Shown here one piece after another: positions 1 to 7,441 of a DNA stretch of 15,756 nucleotides (position 1 is the stretch's first letter; each line of letters begins with the position of its first letter). The stretch spans positions 1 to 15,756 of the forward strand of contig JAAZEI010000015.1 of assembly GCA_012512355.1 (NCBI GenBank), in the 5' to 3' direction. The position numbers and the translations under genes were made by a program. Below the pieces are notes generated by a model, which worked only from the letters and a program-made list of their open reading frames with translations, searched no databases and was not told the DNA's origin. This stretch comes from Clostridiales bacterium. GTDB lineage: Bacteria; Bacillota; Clostridia; Christensenellales; Aristaeellaceae.

Positions 1-582
1 GGGAACAATCGGTACCCCATCTTCTCCCTTAACAAAGGGTACTACCGGGTCAAGGACACCTCGCTCGTAGCGGCGATAATATTCATCCTCAGGATATAGA
101 AAAATATCATTCACCCGGTCATAACGAGTCTCATCTGCTTCTACCAACACAAGCAAGTCTCCGCGCTCCAGTGCTTCTTCATAGTGCTTGGCTTCACTTT
201 TTTCTATACCCATACCTGCCAAAGCACCGACTAGTCCTCCTGCGGCACCGCCAGCGGCAATGCCTCCAAGCGTCGCAGCGATCGGTCCTGCAGCCAGAAA
301 GGGACCAATGCCGGGTATAGCCAAGGTGCCGATGCTCAGGAGCAATCCTCCTATACCGCCTATAATACCGCCGGTCGCAGCGCCCGCTCCGGCCGCGCGG
401 CCGACAGCCTTTGAAGAATCAACATCTATATCTGTTCTATCCTCAAGCATTTCAAAACGCTCAGGGTTTTTCGCCAGAACGGAAATGTCATTGTTTTCAT
501 AACCCACTTCAAGGAGTCTCTTAATTGCCGATACAGCTTCATTTTCTGTCGGATAAACTCCGATTAAATACTTTTTAGCCAT
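1..582 (-). CDS. YflT-like general stress protein (3' truncated by window edge)
   Basis: This open frame reads from an ATG at 582 to the window edge without a stop, giving 194 visible residues; the C-terminus lies outside. The N-terminus (MAKKYLIGVYPTENEAVSAI, residues 1-20) continues into a ferredoxin-like fold segment of the YflT/general-stress-protein-17M type. A glycine/alanine-rich stretch follows at about residues 60-125 (GAGAATGGIIGGIGG and similar), resembling a glycine zipper that could insert in or lie against a membrane, and then a second charged segment (EALERGDLLVLVEADE). The gene stands alone downstream of the phospholipase D-family gene. An AAAGGA ribosome binding site lies about 8 nt before the ATG at 582. 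An in-frame ATG at 597 is possible but lacks a site. In Bacillus, YflT-family genes belong to the sigma-B general stress regulon, and a sigma-B-like promoter is visible upstream. The family is clear; the biochemical role is unknown. Confidence 0.8.
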   Translation of the reverse strand, partial: MAKKYLIGVYPTENEAVSAIKRLLEVGYENNDISVLAKNPERFEMLEDRTDIDVDSSKAVGRAAGAGAATGGIIGGIGGLLLSIGTLAIPGIGPFLAAGPIAATLGGIAAGGAAGGLVGALAGMGIEKSEAKHYEEALERGDLLVLVEADETRYDRVNDIFLYPEDEYYRRYERGVLDPVVPFVKGEDGVPIVP

Positions 583-679
583 TTTATTTCCTTTCATTCG
601 CTGTGCATTTTTATTTTATAATTCTCAATTAAATCAGGCAGAACATTCTTATTATGCTTTGCGGCCTGACTTTATTAAT

Positions 680-704
680 ATACCCTTAGGTCAAAATATG
701 AAAC
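680..704 (-). promoter_or_regulatory. Candidate sigma-B-type promoter of the YflT-like gene
   Basis: Read on the minus strand, GTTTCA (704-699) is followed after 13 nt by GGGTAT (685-680). This fits the Bacillus sigma-B pattern (GTTT-A, about 12-15 nt, GGGTAT). The predicted transcript would have a leader of about 90 nt before the ATG at 582. The match is short and the presence of sigma-B in this organism is not shown, but the target gene is of a family that is sigma-B controlled elsewhere. Confidence 0.45.
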
Positions 705-779
705 AAATAACACATACCCACAACGGCAAGCAATTCATATCCAGAGATTATTGCGTAAATAAACCATATAGATTGCGAT

Positions 780-796
780 AACATCAATATGATGTT
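780..796 (-). terminator. Weak hairpin just after the phospholipase D-family gene
   Basis: AACATCA and TGATGTT form perfect 7-bp arms around a 3-nt loop, starting 6 nt beyond the stop codon of the upstream minus-strand gene. No T-run follows, so this is at best a weak or non-canonical terminator or a transcript 3'-end stabiliser. The remainder of 583-802 shows only the candidate stress promoter and no convincing gene. Confidence 0.3.
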
Positions 797-802
797 CTAG
801 GA

Positions 803-2245
803 TCAAACGATGAAACGAACCAGCCATACAAGAGGAGACAAAAGATGGATTTTTAGGTCCTTATAAAAATCAATGGGTTTGGGAACAACTCCATTATCGG
901 TATCATCAGACAAGGCTGAATTCAAAGGTGTGGACAGAGCGAACATGTCCTCCATGTGCTTTTTTAGTGTTTGATTAATCTGATCGCTGTACACTACCAG
1001 CATGGTTTCTGTGTTGATGTACGCGCTGCGAATATCAAAGTTAAATGAGCCAAACACACTGATGTTCTCATCAATGAGCAAGGCCTTTGTATGAACGGAA
1101 TGATCTCCCTGGAACTCATTGAGGTTCATATCCAAATTTTTTATATTTGTCTTCTGAATCAAGAAATCTGCTGAAGCGATAAAGTTATTGCCTGATGCGC
1201 GAGAATTGATTAATACGGATAGCTCCAGCGGCTTTGCGATGACTGCAGACATGTCATTGTACATGCTCCTGTTTAAAATCAAATAAGGGGTCTGAAGCCA
1301 AATACGCTCCTGTGCCTGCTTCATCAAGTCAATCAATGCAGCCCACAGAACAGGCTCTTTCACCCCGATACCCGCCGGGTTGGTTAATATAGCCAATCCA
1401 TCAATAGGCACGGTTTGCTTTATCCAATCCGCCGGCAGCATCAACTCAGGTCGTTTTAAACATAAATCTAAATAGTCTTGCTGCAGCCCACGCTCAAAAG
1501 CAAGAACTGCAAACGCCTCCTTTGGAGGTATCTTGGTCAATGCAGACGAGCCCCATTGACTCCACATAGATTCAAAATGTTTCGACATGATAAAAGCCGG
1601 ATTGCTTTCATCAGGTGCTTGGCTAAAAACAAGAATATCCAGATCATCATTATATTCCGGGTGACCCGGCTTTGTGAAAAACTCATTTGATATATTACGG
1701 CCGCCAAAAACAATAATCTGTGCGTCCGAAATCATAAACTTTTCATGGTGTCTCGAATTAATTCCCATTGGGACCAACACGTTAATAGGGTTGTAGTATC
1801 TCAGCTGCATATTCTCGTGAGTACCTAGCACATAACTTAAATGACTGCGCGATAAATGAACCTTGCCCATAAACCCATCCATTAAGATGCGAACTTGCAC
1901 ACCTCTGTCAGCAGCTGCCATCAAGGCAGAGGCCACCAGATGTCCGCTCTCGTCATCCTGAAATAGATACGAACTGATGATGATGCTTTCTCTGGCATTT
2001 GCGATCATTCGGATTCTCGCATCAAGTGCCTCCTCGCCTGTCACCAGAATAGCAGCGCGGTTCCCCTCATGAGTGATCGGCTTTAAAAGGGATTGTGCTT
2101 TTGCCTGAGCGGGGTGAGCAGGTACAAAAGCATAGGGCAGCAAGAATGCGCCTAGATAAAAAATAATTAAAAAGGGAATAATTAGCCATATTTTAAATCT
2201 TCTTTTATTAAAATTCCTTGTCAAGGCTTTGGGCGGTCGGCTCAA
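803..2245 (-). CDS. ClsC/YmdC-like phospholipase D-family protein (probable cardiolipin synthase)
   Basis: Proteins of this family transfer phosphatidyl groups, typically making cardiolipin, through two HxKxxxxD (HKD) active sites. Both are intact: HEKFMISD, followed by FGGRNISNEFF, near residue 167, and HTKALLID, followed by FGSFNFDIRSAY, near residue 385. The GGRNI and SFNFDIRSA contexts resemble E. coli ClsC/YmdC more than ClsA. A single N-terminal membrane anchor (about residues 20-41, IWLIIPFLIIFYLGAFLLPY) precedes the catalytic part. I chose the TTG at 2245 because a perfect GGAGGTG lies 8 nt upstream (2260-2254). A longer in-frame GTG start at 2281 (492 aa) has no such site. The gene has its own promoter and appears monocistronic. 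Cardiolipin synthase is the favoured role, but other PLD-type hydrolase activities cannot be excluded. Confidence 0.85.
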   Translation of the reverse strand: MSRPPKALTRNFNKRRFKIWLIIPFLIIFYLGAFLLPYAFVPAHPAQAKAQSLLKPITHEGNRAAILVTGEEALDARIRMIANARESIIISSYLFQDDESGHLVASALMAAADRGVQVRILMDGFMGKVHLSRSHLSYVLGTHENMQLRYYNPINVLVPMGINSRHHEKFMISDAQIIVFGGRNISNEFFTKPGHPEYNDDLDILVFSQAPDESNPAFIMSKHFESMWSQWGSSALTKIPPKEAFAVLAFERGLQQDYLDLCLKRPELMLPADWIKQTVPIDGLAILTNPAGIGVKEPVLWAALIDLMKQAQERIWLQTPYLILNRSMYNDMSAVIAKPLELSVLINSRASGNNFIASADFLIQKTNIKNLDMNLNEFQGDHSVHTKALLIDENISVFGSFNFDIRSAYINTETMLVVYSDQINQTLKKHMEDMFALSTPLNSALSDDTDNGVVPKPIDFYKDLKIHLLSPLVWLVRFIV

Positions 2246-2329
2246 TTCGGGAGCACCTCCAGATAATAGCTGATGGTTCACTCATTAACATTTCATTTTT
2301 ATAACTTTTAAGCAGTAAAAACAATTGTT

Positions 2330-2358
2330 ATTATAGCATATAAGAGATTTTATGTTAA
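2330..2358 (-). promoter_or_regulatory. Sigma-A promoter with extended -10 for the phospholipase D-family gene
   Basis: On the minus strand, TTAACA (2358-2353), a 17-nt spacer and TATAAT (2335-2330) form a near-consensus promoter, and TGC immediately before the -10 gives an extended -10 element. The 10-bp palindrome AACAATTGTT (2329-2320) directly follows the -10 at the expected transcription start and could be an operator. The leader to the TTG at 2245 would be about 78 nt. Confidence 0.7.
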
Positions 2359-2429
2359 TTTCCAAATGCATTGAGAGGCATCTCTGCGAACAATCTCTAT
2401 CATACCCTTTTTTTGTTTTTACTTCCATA

Positions 2430-2459
2430 AAACAGCACAGACAAATGTCTGTGCTGTTT
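2430..2459 (-). terminator. Terminator of the nine-gene metal-cluster operon
   Basis: AAACAGCACAGACA (2430-2443) and its exact complement (2446-2459) form a 14-bp stem with a 2-nt centre. On the minus strand the stem ends in GCTGTTTTATGG, so a short U-tract follows. It lies about 70 nt downstream of the last gene of the operon (stop at 2530) and upstream of the next promoter, which places it as a Rho-independent terminator. Confidence 0.75.
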
Positions 2460-2529
2460 GGATTCGCAACTCTTTTTCATTCTCATTATATCAGTTCAAA
2501 TATGCGACTGCCCACAGGTTTGGGTTCAA

Positions 2530-2871
2530 TTAATGTTCGTGCTCGTGATGGTGCTCATCACAGATAGAGCCACTGTCAACCAGTGTACCTAATCGAAAGG
2601 CCTCTGCCGCGACGCGACTGTTGCCCGTAGCACCTGTGACAACTCGGATATTACGTTCATTGAAAATATCACAGGCCCCTTGGCCCATGCCGCCCGCAAT
2701 GATCACTTCTACCCCCATATCCGCCAGGAAATTGGGCAGGAAACCAGGTTTATGGCCAGGGTTGGCGATTGGCTCGCCCAGTCCTGTGCTGGTATCCACA
2801 ATTAAGAACTCCTCACAATGCCCAAAATGCTGGGCAACCTCACCATGCTGGGATGCAACTGCAATTTTCAT
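2530..2871 (-). CDS. NifX/NifB-C-terminal-like metal-cluster protein with His-rich tail
   Basis: This 113-aa protein is a stand-alone domain of the dinitrogenase FeMo-cofactor biosynthesis family (NifX, NafY, NifB C-terminus, and the anaerobe ORP/MTH1175 group). These are small ribonuclease H-like folds that carry metal-sulfur clusters or their precursors. Diagnostic segments are MKIAVASQHGEVAQHFGHC at the N-terminus, GVEVIIAGGMGQGACDIF near residue 53, and VVTGATG near residue 77. The C-terminus ends in C104 and DEHHHEHEH (residues 105-113), an obvious potential metal-binding tail. The start ATG overlaps the stop of the Mrp gene in an ATGA arrangement, with GGAGAG 8 nt upstream, so translation is probably coupled. 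It is the last gene of the operon. The bound cluster, if any, cannot be read from the sequence. Confidence 0.88.
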   Translation of the reverse strand: MKIAVASQHGEVAQHFGHCEEFLIVDTSTGLGEPIANPGHKPGFLPNFLADMGVEVIIAGGMGQGACDIFNERNIRVVTGATGNSRVAAEAFRLGTLVDSGSICDEHHHEHEH

Positions 2872-3710
2872 CGATGATTCTCTCCTGTCTGTTTGATTAA
2901 TTCAGCAACCGGTTTGAGCCAGTCAGCTTGTAGATCTTCAATAGTTCCTTGGTCACAGGCTTCCGACAGCGCCGGGTCGATGGGCAAACGGGCCAACAGG
3001 GGTAAGTGATGGTTTTTGGCAATTTCCTCAACATGACTTTCGCCAAAAATTTTGTGCTTTTTCCCTGTATCTGGGCAGACAAAATACGATAAATTCTCTA
3101 CCAGGCCCATAATAGGAATATTCATCATTTCTGCCATTTTAACAGCTTTGCTCACAATCATCCCCACCAATTCCTGGGGCGAAGTCACCATCACAATGCC
3201 ATCGATTGGCAGAGATTGAAAGATGGTCAGCGGGACGTCACCGGTGCCCGGTGGCATATCGATGAACATCACGTCCACATCATCCCACACCACATCTGTC
3301 CAAAACTGCTTAACCGTTCCGCCCAGAATAGGGCCACGCCACAGTACTGGATCGCTGTCATTTTCAAGCAGCAGGTTGACTGACATGATTTGGATGCCTT
3401 GACGGCTTACAATGGGAAGTATGTGGGTACCGTCACCTCTGGCTTTCCCTTTAATGCCAAAAGCTTTTGGAATGGAAGGGCCAGTAATATCTGCATCAAG
3501 AATAGCAGTTCTCATGCCCATCTTGTTGGCAGCTACTGCCAGCAAGCCGGTGACAGAAGATTTGCCCACTCCGCCCTTGCCGCTGACAACGGCAATCACC
3601 TTTCCCACCCTGCTATTCAAATTTAGATGCGCGCTTAGGTCCGGTGCTGCAGTTCTGTCCTCACAGGTTTCTTGGCAGTCTTCACAATGTTGGTCGCAAT
3701 GCTCACTCAT
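2868..3710 (-). CDS. Mrp/NBP35 family P-loop ATPase (Fe-S cluster carrier)
   Basis: Members of this MinD-related family (ApbC, Nbp35, Mrp) bind and transfer Fe-S clusters in the cytoplasm. The 280-aa protein has an N-terminal cysteine cluster C5-C9-C12-C16 (CDQHCEDCQETC), a deviant Walker A GKGGVGKS at residues 44-51, a switch segment DADITGPSIPKAFG at 72-85, and DMPPGTGD at 151-158. The family's usual CPxC metal site is CPDT here (residues 212-215), so the second cysteine is missing. The start ATG at 3710 has AAAGGAG 5 nt upstream. It lies 11 nt after the MBL-fold gene and overlaps the following NifX-like gene by 4 nt. An Mrp next to a NifX-fold protein is a recurrent pairing in anaerobes, including the Desulfovibrio ORP system. 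Family assignment is firm; the partner cluster is inferred. Confidence 0.92.
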   Translation of the reverse strand: MSEHCDQHCEDCQETCEDRTAAPDLSAHLNLNSRVGKVIAVVSGKGGVGKSSVTGLLAVAANKMGMRTAILDADITGPSIPKAFGIKGKARGDGTHILPIVSRQGIQIMSVNLLLENDSDPVLWRGPILGGTVKQFWTDVVWDDVDVMFIDMPPGTGDVPLTIFQSLPIDGIVMVTSPQELVGMIVSKAVKMAEMMNIPIMGLVENLSYFVCPDTGKKHKIFGESHVEEIAKNHHLPLLARLPIDPALSEACDQGTIEDLQADWLKPVAELIKQTGENHR

Positions 3711-3721
3711 GGTGTCTCCTT

Positions 3722-4546
3722 TTAAAAAATAGTAATAGTCTGTCCGCAGGAGAGATATTGAAGCTGGTCTCCCAAGCGGTAATTAAGTTTTTCATAGGCC
3801 GTCAGGCCGGTGCAGTGGCAAGTGTAATACTGAGCTTTGGTTAGAGATAAGTAAGATGCAATATGATCCAGCAATTTATCGTCTGCGGTGCCTGATGAAT
3901 GGCTCTCCAAATGAAACCCGCCAATCACGACATCCGGTTCACGCCCCGTAATTTTTTTAATATGTTCAAGTATATTGACAATGCCGTGATGCGAACAGCC
4001 CGTTAACAGCAGCATCTTCCCGTCTTCCTCTACAGTCATCACCTGCTCATGAGAAAAATCATCTGCCAGCATTTCCCCCTCTTTTTCCATCAGCAGACCG
4101 CTGTTGGTATCAGGGATAGGCTCGATAAGCTTGATATCTGAATGCAGTGTAATGCCGGGCATCAATTGGGTTTGCTTCTGTGCAAATATCATTCGTCCAT
4201 TATTCATCAAGTGTTTCGCAAGACCGACATATTCAGTCTGTCCTGCATGTCTTTTTGCATATTGTCCGCCAAAAGCTTCTTCTCTGATGTGAATTGACGC
4301 TTTGTCATTCTCCTGGATGAAGGTGTCGATTCCTCCGCCGTGATCATAGTGACCGTGTGAAATAACCAAGTGGGTAACATCCGCAATATCTACATCCATT
4401 TTTTGAGCATTTCTAAAAAACGTGCCACTGGCTCCGGTATCAAAAAGGACAACAGCATCCTTTGTTTGAATAAGGACAGATAAACCATGCTCACTTTTAA
4501 GATCCTCTGAAATGCTTGTGTTTTCAGAGAGCATCGTGATTTTCAT
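3722..4546 (-). CDS. MBL-fold metallo-hydrolase, COG1237-like
   Basis: This 274-aa metallo-beta-lactamase-fold protein carries the metal-binding motif HGHYDHGG (H64, H66, D68, H69), followed by TGCSHHG (182-188) and GGFHLES with H212, a pattern of the COG1237 group. Some members are annotated as dihydropterin ribofuranosylaminobenzene-phosphate synthase-like proteins, but a specific reaction cannot be assigned here. A further Cys-His-Cys (CHC, 243-245) lies near the C-terminus. No signal peptide is visible, so it is probably cytoplasmic. The ATG at 4546 has an AAAGGAG site about 11 nt upstream. It lies between the ZIP transporter (57 nt away) and Mrp (11 nt), so it is likely part of the same transcript. 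COG1237 genes often accompany NifX/Mrp-type genes in anaerobes. Confidence 0.85.
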   Translation of the reverse strand: MKITMLSENTSISEDLKSEHGLSVLIQTKDAVVLFDTGASGTFFRNAQKMDVDIADVTHLVISHGHYDHGGGIDTFIQENDKASIHIREEAFGGQYAKRHAGQTEYVGLAKHLMNNGRMIFAQKQTQLMPGITLHSDIKLIEPIPDTNSGLLMEKEGEMLADDFSHEQVMTVEEDGKMLLLTGCSHHGIVNILEHIKKITGREPDVVIGGFHLESHSSGTADDKLLDHIASYLSLTKAQYYTCHCTGLTAYEKLNYRLGDQLQYLSCGQTITIF

Positions 4547-4564
4547 CTGCTTTTCTCTCCTTTC

Positions 4565-4586
4565 TTGTAAATACTCATGTTTACAA
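4565..4586. repeat. Inverted repeat between the ZIP and MBL-fold genes
   Basis: TTGTAAA (4565-4571) and TTTACAA (4580-4586) form perfect 7-bp arms around 8 nt in the only sizeable gap (57 nt) in the downstream half of the operon. It could be a regulator site or a weak intercistronic hairpin. The stem is AT-rich and lacks a T-run, so I do not call it a terminator. Confidence 0.35.
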
Positions 4587-4603
4587 TACGCCTTTTGAAA
4601 AGA

Positions 4604-5326
4604 TTATTCAATCAGCAATAACAGAAGCGCAAGTGCCACACCCAAGAAAAACGCCATCGATGAGTGCTTTTTCTCGCCATCTTCTGCTTCGGGCAGAAGA
4701 TGGGACGCCGAGAGATATATCAGCACACCAGCAACAAAACCAAGGGTTAGACCCAGGGTAGCGTCATTCACACGGCTGATGGCTGGATAAGCCAGCAACG
4801 CCCCAATGGGGGTTGAAATCGCTGCGACAAAAAAAGCATATATAGCCGATTTCTTAACTGAAAACCCGGATTTCATCAGCAGTGAAAAAGTAATGACTCC
4901 TTCTGCAAACTCATGAATGACAAGCCCCAAACCCGTCAGAATGCCCATGAGTGCGCTGACAGAGAAAGTGACTGTATACACAACACCGTCCAGCAGCGAA
5001 TGGATAAAAATACCTTGCATGGCAGTGATGCCAAAAGCCAGAGATTTTTGTTTTGTCCGGTGCCTGATAAGTTTATTACTTAAAAACATAAACACAAAAC
5101 CTGCAAGCGCTGCAATACCCGCATGCTCGTTTTTTGAAAGAGCTCCTGGCAGCGCCATGATGAGAGGAGAGGTGATGAGCATGCCGGCTGCAAAGCACAT
5201 AAAATACTCCTGCGTCTTCTCAGCCCAACTTTTATTTCGATAAATAACATAAATGCCCAGACTGTTGACCAGCATAGCACTCATTGAAAAAAGCAAAATT
5301 AAAGGAAAAGGATTGTTATGGCTCAT
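4604..5326 (-). CDS. ZIP family divalent metal transporter
   Basis: This 240-aa membrane protein has about eight hydrophobic segments. It has the ZIP metal-pathway signatures HSLLDG (109-114, transmembrane helix 4) and HEFAEG (138-143, helix 5), plus SHLLPEAE (208-215) before the last helix. ZIP proteins move Zn2+, Fe2+ or related ions into the cytoplasm; the substrate cannot be read from sequence alone. The ATG at 5326 has GAGGT about 9 nt upstream, and the gene starts 34 nt after the stop of the second MinD-type ATPase. Its place inside an operon of Fe-S and NifX-type genes suggests that it supplies metal for that pathway (inference). Confidence 0.88.
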   Translation of the reverse strand: MSHNNPFPLILLFSMSAMLVNSLGIYVIYRNKSWAEKTQEYFMCFAAGMLITSPLIMALPGALSKNEHAGIAALAGFVFMFLSNKLIRHRTKQKSLAFGITAMQGIFIHSLLDGVVYTVTFSVSALMGILTGLGLVIHEFAEGVITFSLLMKSGFSVKKSAIYAFFVAAISTPIGALLAYPAISRVNDATLGLTLGFVAGVLIYLSASHLLPEAEDGEKKHSSMAFFLGVALALLLLLIE

Positions 5327-5360
5327 GTCTCATTACCTCAAACTTCAAAAAGCGGTTTAT

Positions 5361-6230
5361 TTATATTGTTAAAAGTTTAATCATTGTTTTTTCGTACACT
5401 TCACGCACCGCGAACCCTGCAGGGCTTGAAATATCCGCAATGGATTCGCCACGGTTGAGTGCGTTAAACACCTGCTTGTCGTAGGGGATGGTCCCGACAA
5501 AATCGATCTCTTCTTTTTTACAATATCGCCGAATATCTTCCGCCTTTGCTGGGTTTAGATCTGCTTTGTTCACACAAATAGCAATATCTGTCCCCATTCC
5601 CCTGGCCGTTTCTACAATACGCGTCAAGTCACTCATACCGGAAATAGAAGGTTCTGCCACTATCAGGGTCAGAGAAGCCCCGCTTAATGACGCAATAACC
5701 GGACATCCGATACCAGGAGAACCATCAATGATTGCAAAGGGTATGCTTTCATCACTGGCCAGATTCATTCTTTTTTTAACTTCACTTACGAGCTTGCCTG
5801 TTGTGCCGCTGCCCATCTTGAGCAGCGCGGTTGAAAAAACCCAGTCGCTGTCCAGGCATAATGTCATCGTACCCGCTTGATGCGCAGCCATGGAGATGGC
5901 TTTGACAGGGCAAAGCCGCTCGCATACCCCGCACCCTTCGCAGCGAAGAGAGTCTACATGATAAACAGGGTTGGATACTATGGCATCAAAACGACAATGC
6001 GCAGCACATATTCCGCAGCTGATGCAAATGTCTGATTGAATAACAGCTTTCCCCAGATCAAAATATGCCTCTGTTTGTGTTTTTTCGCACTGCGGTGTCA
6101 CCAGGGCCAAGTTGGGTGCATCCACATCGCAGTCGGCATAGGCTCTGGCCTGTGATAAACGAATCATGGCGCTGGCAACAGTTGTTTTGCCAGTACCGCC
6201 TTTGCCGCTAAGAATGACTAACTGCCGCAT
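5361..6230 (-). CDS. MinD-superfamily ATPase with inserted 2x[4Fe-4S] ferredoxin domain (second copy)
   Basis: The protein (289 aa) begins with a P-loop, GKGGTGKTT (residues 9-17). An inserted bacterial ferredoxin-like domain follows, with C69-C72-C75-C79 and C97-C100-C103-C107, each the CxxCxxCxxxC pattern of a [4Fe-4S] cluster. The MinD fold then resumes (IIDGSPGIGCPV near 188, NKADLNPAK near 247). This architecture (COG1149) is characteristic of anaerobes and equals the paired Orp3/Orp4 ATPases of the Desulfovibrio orange-protein complex. The start ATG at 6230 is preceded by AAAGGAG and overlaps the upstream paralogue by 23 nt, so expression should be tightly coupled. It probably works as a heterodimer with its neighbour (inference). 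The ATP-driven reaction is not established. Confidence 0.9.
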   Translation of the reverse strand: MRQLVILSGKGGTGKTTVASAMIRLSQARAYADCDVDAPNLALVTPQCEKTQTEAYFDLGKAVIQSDICISCGICAAHCRFDAIVSNPVYHVDSLRCEGCGVCERLCPVKAISMAAHQAGTMTLCLDSDWVFSTALLKMGSGTTGKLVSEVKKRMNLASDESIPFAIIDGSPGIGCPVIASLSGASLTLIVAEPSISGMSDLTRIVETARGMGTDIAICVNKADLNPAKAEDIRRYCKKEEIDFVGTIPYDKQVFNALNRGESIADISSPAGFAVREVYEKTMIKLLTI

Positions 6231-7077
6231 GCGATATCTCCTTTGTCAATTGATGAAGTAAATCAGAAAATATGTCATGGTACTTATCATCTTCATTTGC
6301 TGCAATCAAGGCGTTTGAATGCATTAGACCAAGTACCGGGTCATGGGGAATGCGAGCAAAAATTGGAATATTATGCTCTCTGCAAAACCTTTCAGCAGGA
6401 TTGGTCCCTTCCGTGCACTTATTCAGCACTGCAGCAAACGGTTTTTTAAACAGCCTGACAAGTTCATATACCATGCTAAGGTCATGCACCCCAAAGCGTG
6501 TAGGCTCTACCACCAGTAGACAGAAATCCGCATCTGTAATGCTCTCCATCGCCATACAGGAACTGCCAGGAGGACAATCTATAAAAATTTGTTCATGATG
6601 ATCAGAGGCAGGAACAGCCAGCAGTTCTTGAATAATTGGTATCCCTGAAGCTTCTCCGGGGTTTAAAAAACCGGATTTGACTGCTACTGCGCCTGAAGAG
6701 CCTTCGCGTACGCAGCCAATAGGTCTGTCTTCTTCATGAAGCGCATTTTGAGGGCAAAATAGAACACAGCCTCCGCACGAGTGGCAGATGCCATCAAAAA
6801 TAAGAAGGGAATTTTTGGCCAAAGCCAAAGCATTGAAAGCGCAGAAATCAACGCAAACCCTGCACCCGTCACAAAGGGCAGGGTTAACACGGGGCACTCG
6901 GACAGTGACGGTTTTTTCTAAGATATGTTCCGGCTTGAAAAAAAGATGACCGTTTGGTTCTTCTACATCACAGTCAATGTACATGGCATGCTCTGCGACA
7001 CTGGCCAAATTGACAGACACCAGAGTTTTGCCGGTACCGCCTTTGCCGCTCAAAATTGCAATTCTTTGTTTACTCAC
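6208..7077 (-). CDS. MinD-superfamily ATPase with inserted 2x[4Fe-4S] ferredoxin domain (first copy)
   Basis: This 289-aa paralogue of the following gene has the same order: P-loop GKGGTGKT (11-18), then ferredoxin insert with C69-C72-C75-C79 and C98-C101-C104-C108, then IDCPPGSSC (near 186) and NKCTEGTNPAE (near 240) in the second half of the MinD fold. The two proteins have the same length and cysteine layout but clearly differ in sequence, as expected for subunits of a heteromeric ATPase. The start is a GTG at 7077, overlapping the preceding NifX-like gene by 8 nt. No strong ribosome binding site precedes it, which points to translational coupling. The role inferred from known ORP systems is ATP-dependent, Fe-S-containing maturation or assembly of the NifX-like partner. 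Confidence 0.9.
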   Translation of the reverse strand: MSKQRIAILSGKGGTGKTLVSVNLASVAEHAMYIDCDVEEPNGHLFFKPEHILEKTVTVRVPRVNPALCDGCRVCVDFCAFNALALAKNSLLIFDGICHSCGGCVLFCPQNALHEEDRPIGCVREGSSGAVAVKSGFLNPGEASGIPIIQELLAVPASDHHEQIFIDCPPGSSCMAMESITDADFCLLVVEPTRFGVHDLSMVYELVRLFKKPFAAVLNKCTEGTNPAERFCREHNIPIFARIPHDPVLGLMHSNALIAANEDDKYHDIFSDLLHQLTKEISHAAVSHS

Positions 7078-7441
7078 CAGCCTGACCGTGTAATCCTTTG
7101 TGAATCTCGCTGAGCTGCGTTAATCTGCCTTCTTCGAAAGCTTTAATATTGTCCATGGCACTAAGATTATCAAGAGACTTGTATAGTTTTATGCCAGCTG
7201 CCTTGAGTACATCAGCTGCATTTTGTCCGCATCGCGGAGTTAAAAGAACTTCAGCGCCGCTATCGACTACTATCTGAGCTGCCAGAACACCAGCTCCACC
7301 GGCGCTGTGAGCAGCAATATTTTCACGCAGCTGCGTTGAATCCAGACTGTCATCATGAATAAGATAAAAAGGAGCCCTCCCAAAAGAAGTCGCGACCTCA
7401 GAAGCTGTAGTGTTGCTATTGACCGGTATTGCGATTTTCAT
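7070..7441 (-). CDS. NifX/NifB-C-terminal-like (ORP-type) protein
   Basis: This 123-aa member of the dinitrogenase FeMo-cofactor biosynthesis family begins MKIAIPVNSNTTASEVATSF and has FGRAPFYLIHD near residue 20 and VLLTPRCGQNAADVLKAAGI near residue 67. In related systems such proteins carry Fe, Mo or Mo-Cu sulfide clusters. It lacks the His-rich tail of the second NifX-like protein at the operon end. An AGGAGG site at 7453-7448 touches an ATG at 7447 but lies 6 nt before the in-frame ATG at 7441, so 7441 is the true start. The gene overlaps the end of the DUF134 gene and the start of the first ferredoxin-ATPase gene. Confidence 0.87.
   Translation of the reverse strand: MKIAIPVNSNTTASEVATSFGRAPFYLIHDDSLDSTQLRENIAAHSAGGAGVLAAQIVVDSGAEVLLTPRCGQNAADVLKAAGIKLYKSLDNLSAMDNIKAFEEGRLTQLSEIHKGLHGQAGE

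Noticed and set aside
188..502. Pro/Ala-rich plus-strand open frame in the stress protein gene
   Set aside because: It is the reverse complement of the glycine/alanine-rich segment of the YflT-like gene, and the Pro/Ala bias is an antisense artefact.
632..671. TCAGGC and GCCTGA arms in the leader of the stress protein gene
   Set aside because: Only 6 bp with a loop of more than 20 nt and no T-run; not enough to call a terminator or a riboswitch.
2247..2281. GTG at 2281 as start of the phospholipase D-family gene
   Set aside because: It lacks an upstream ribosome binding site, while GGAGGTG is ideally placed for the TTG at 2245. It remains a less likely alternative.
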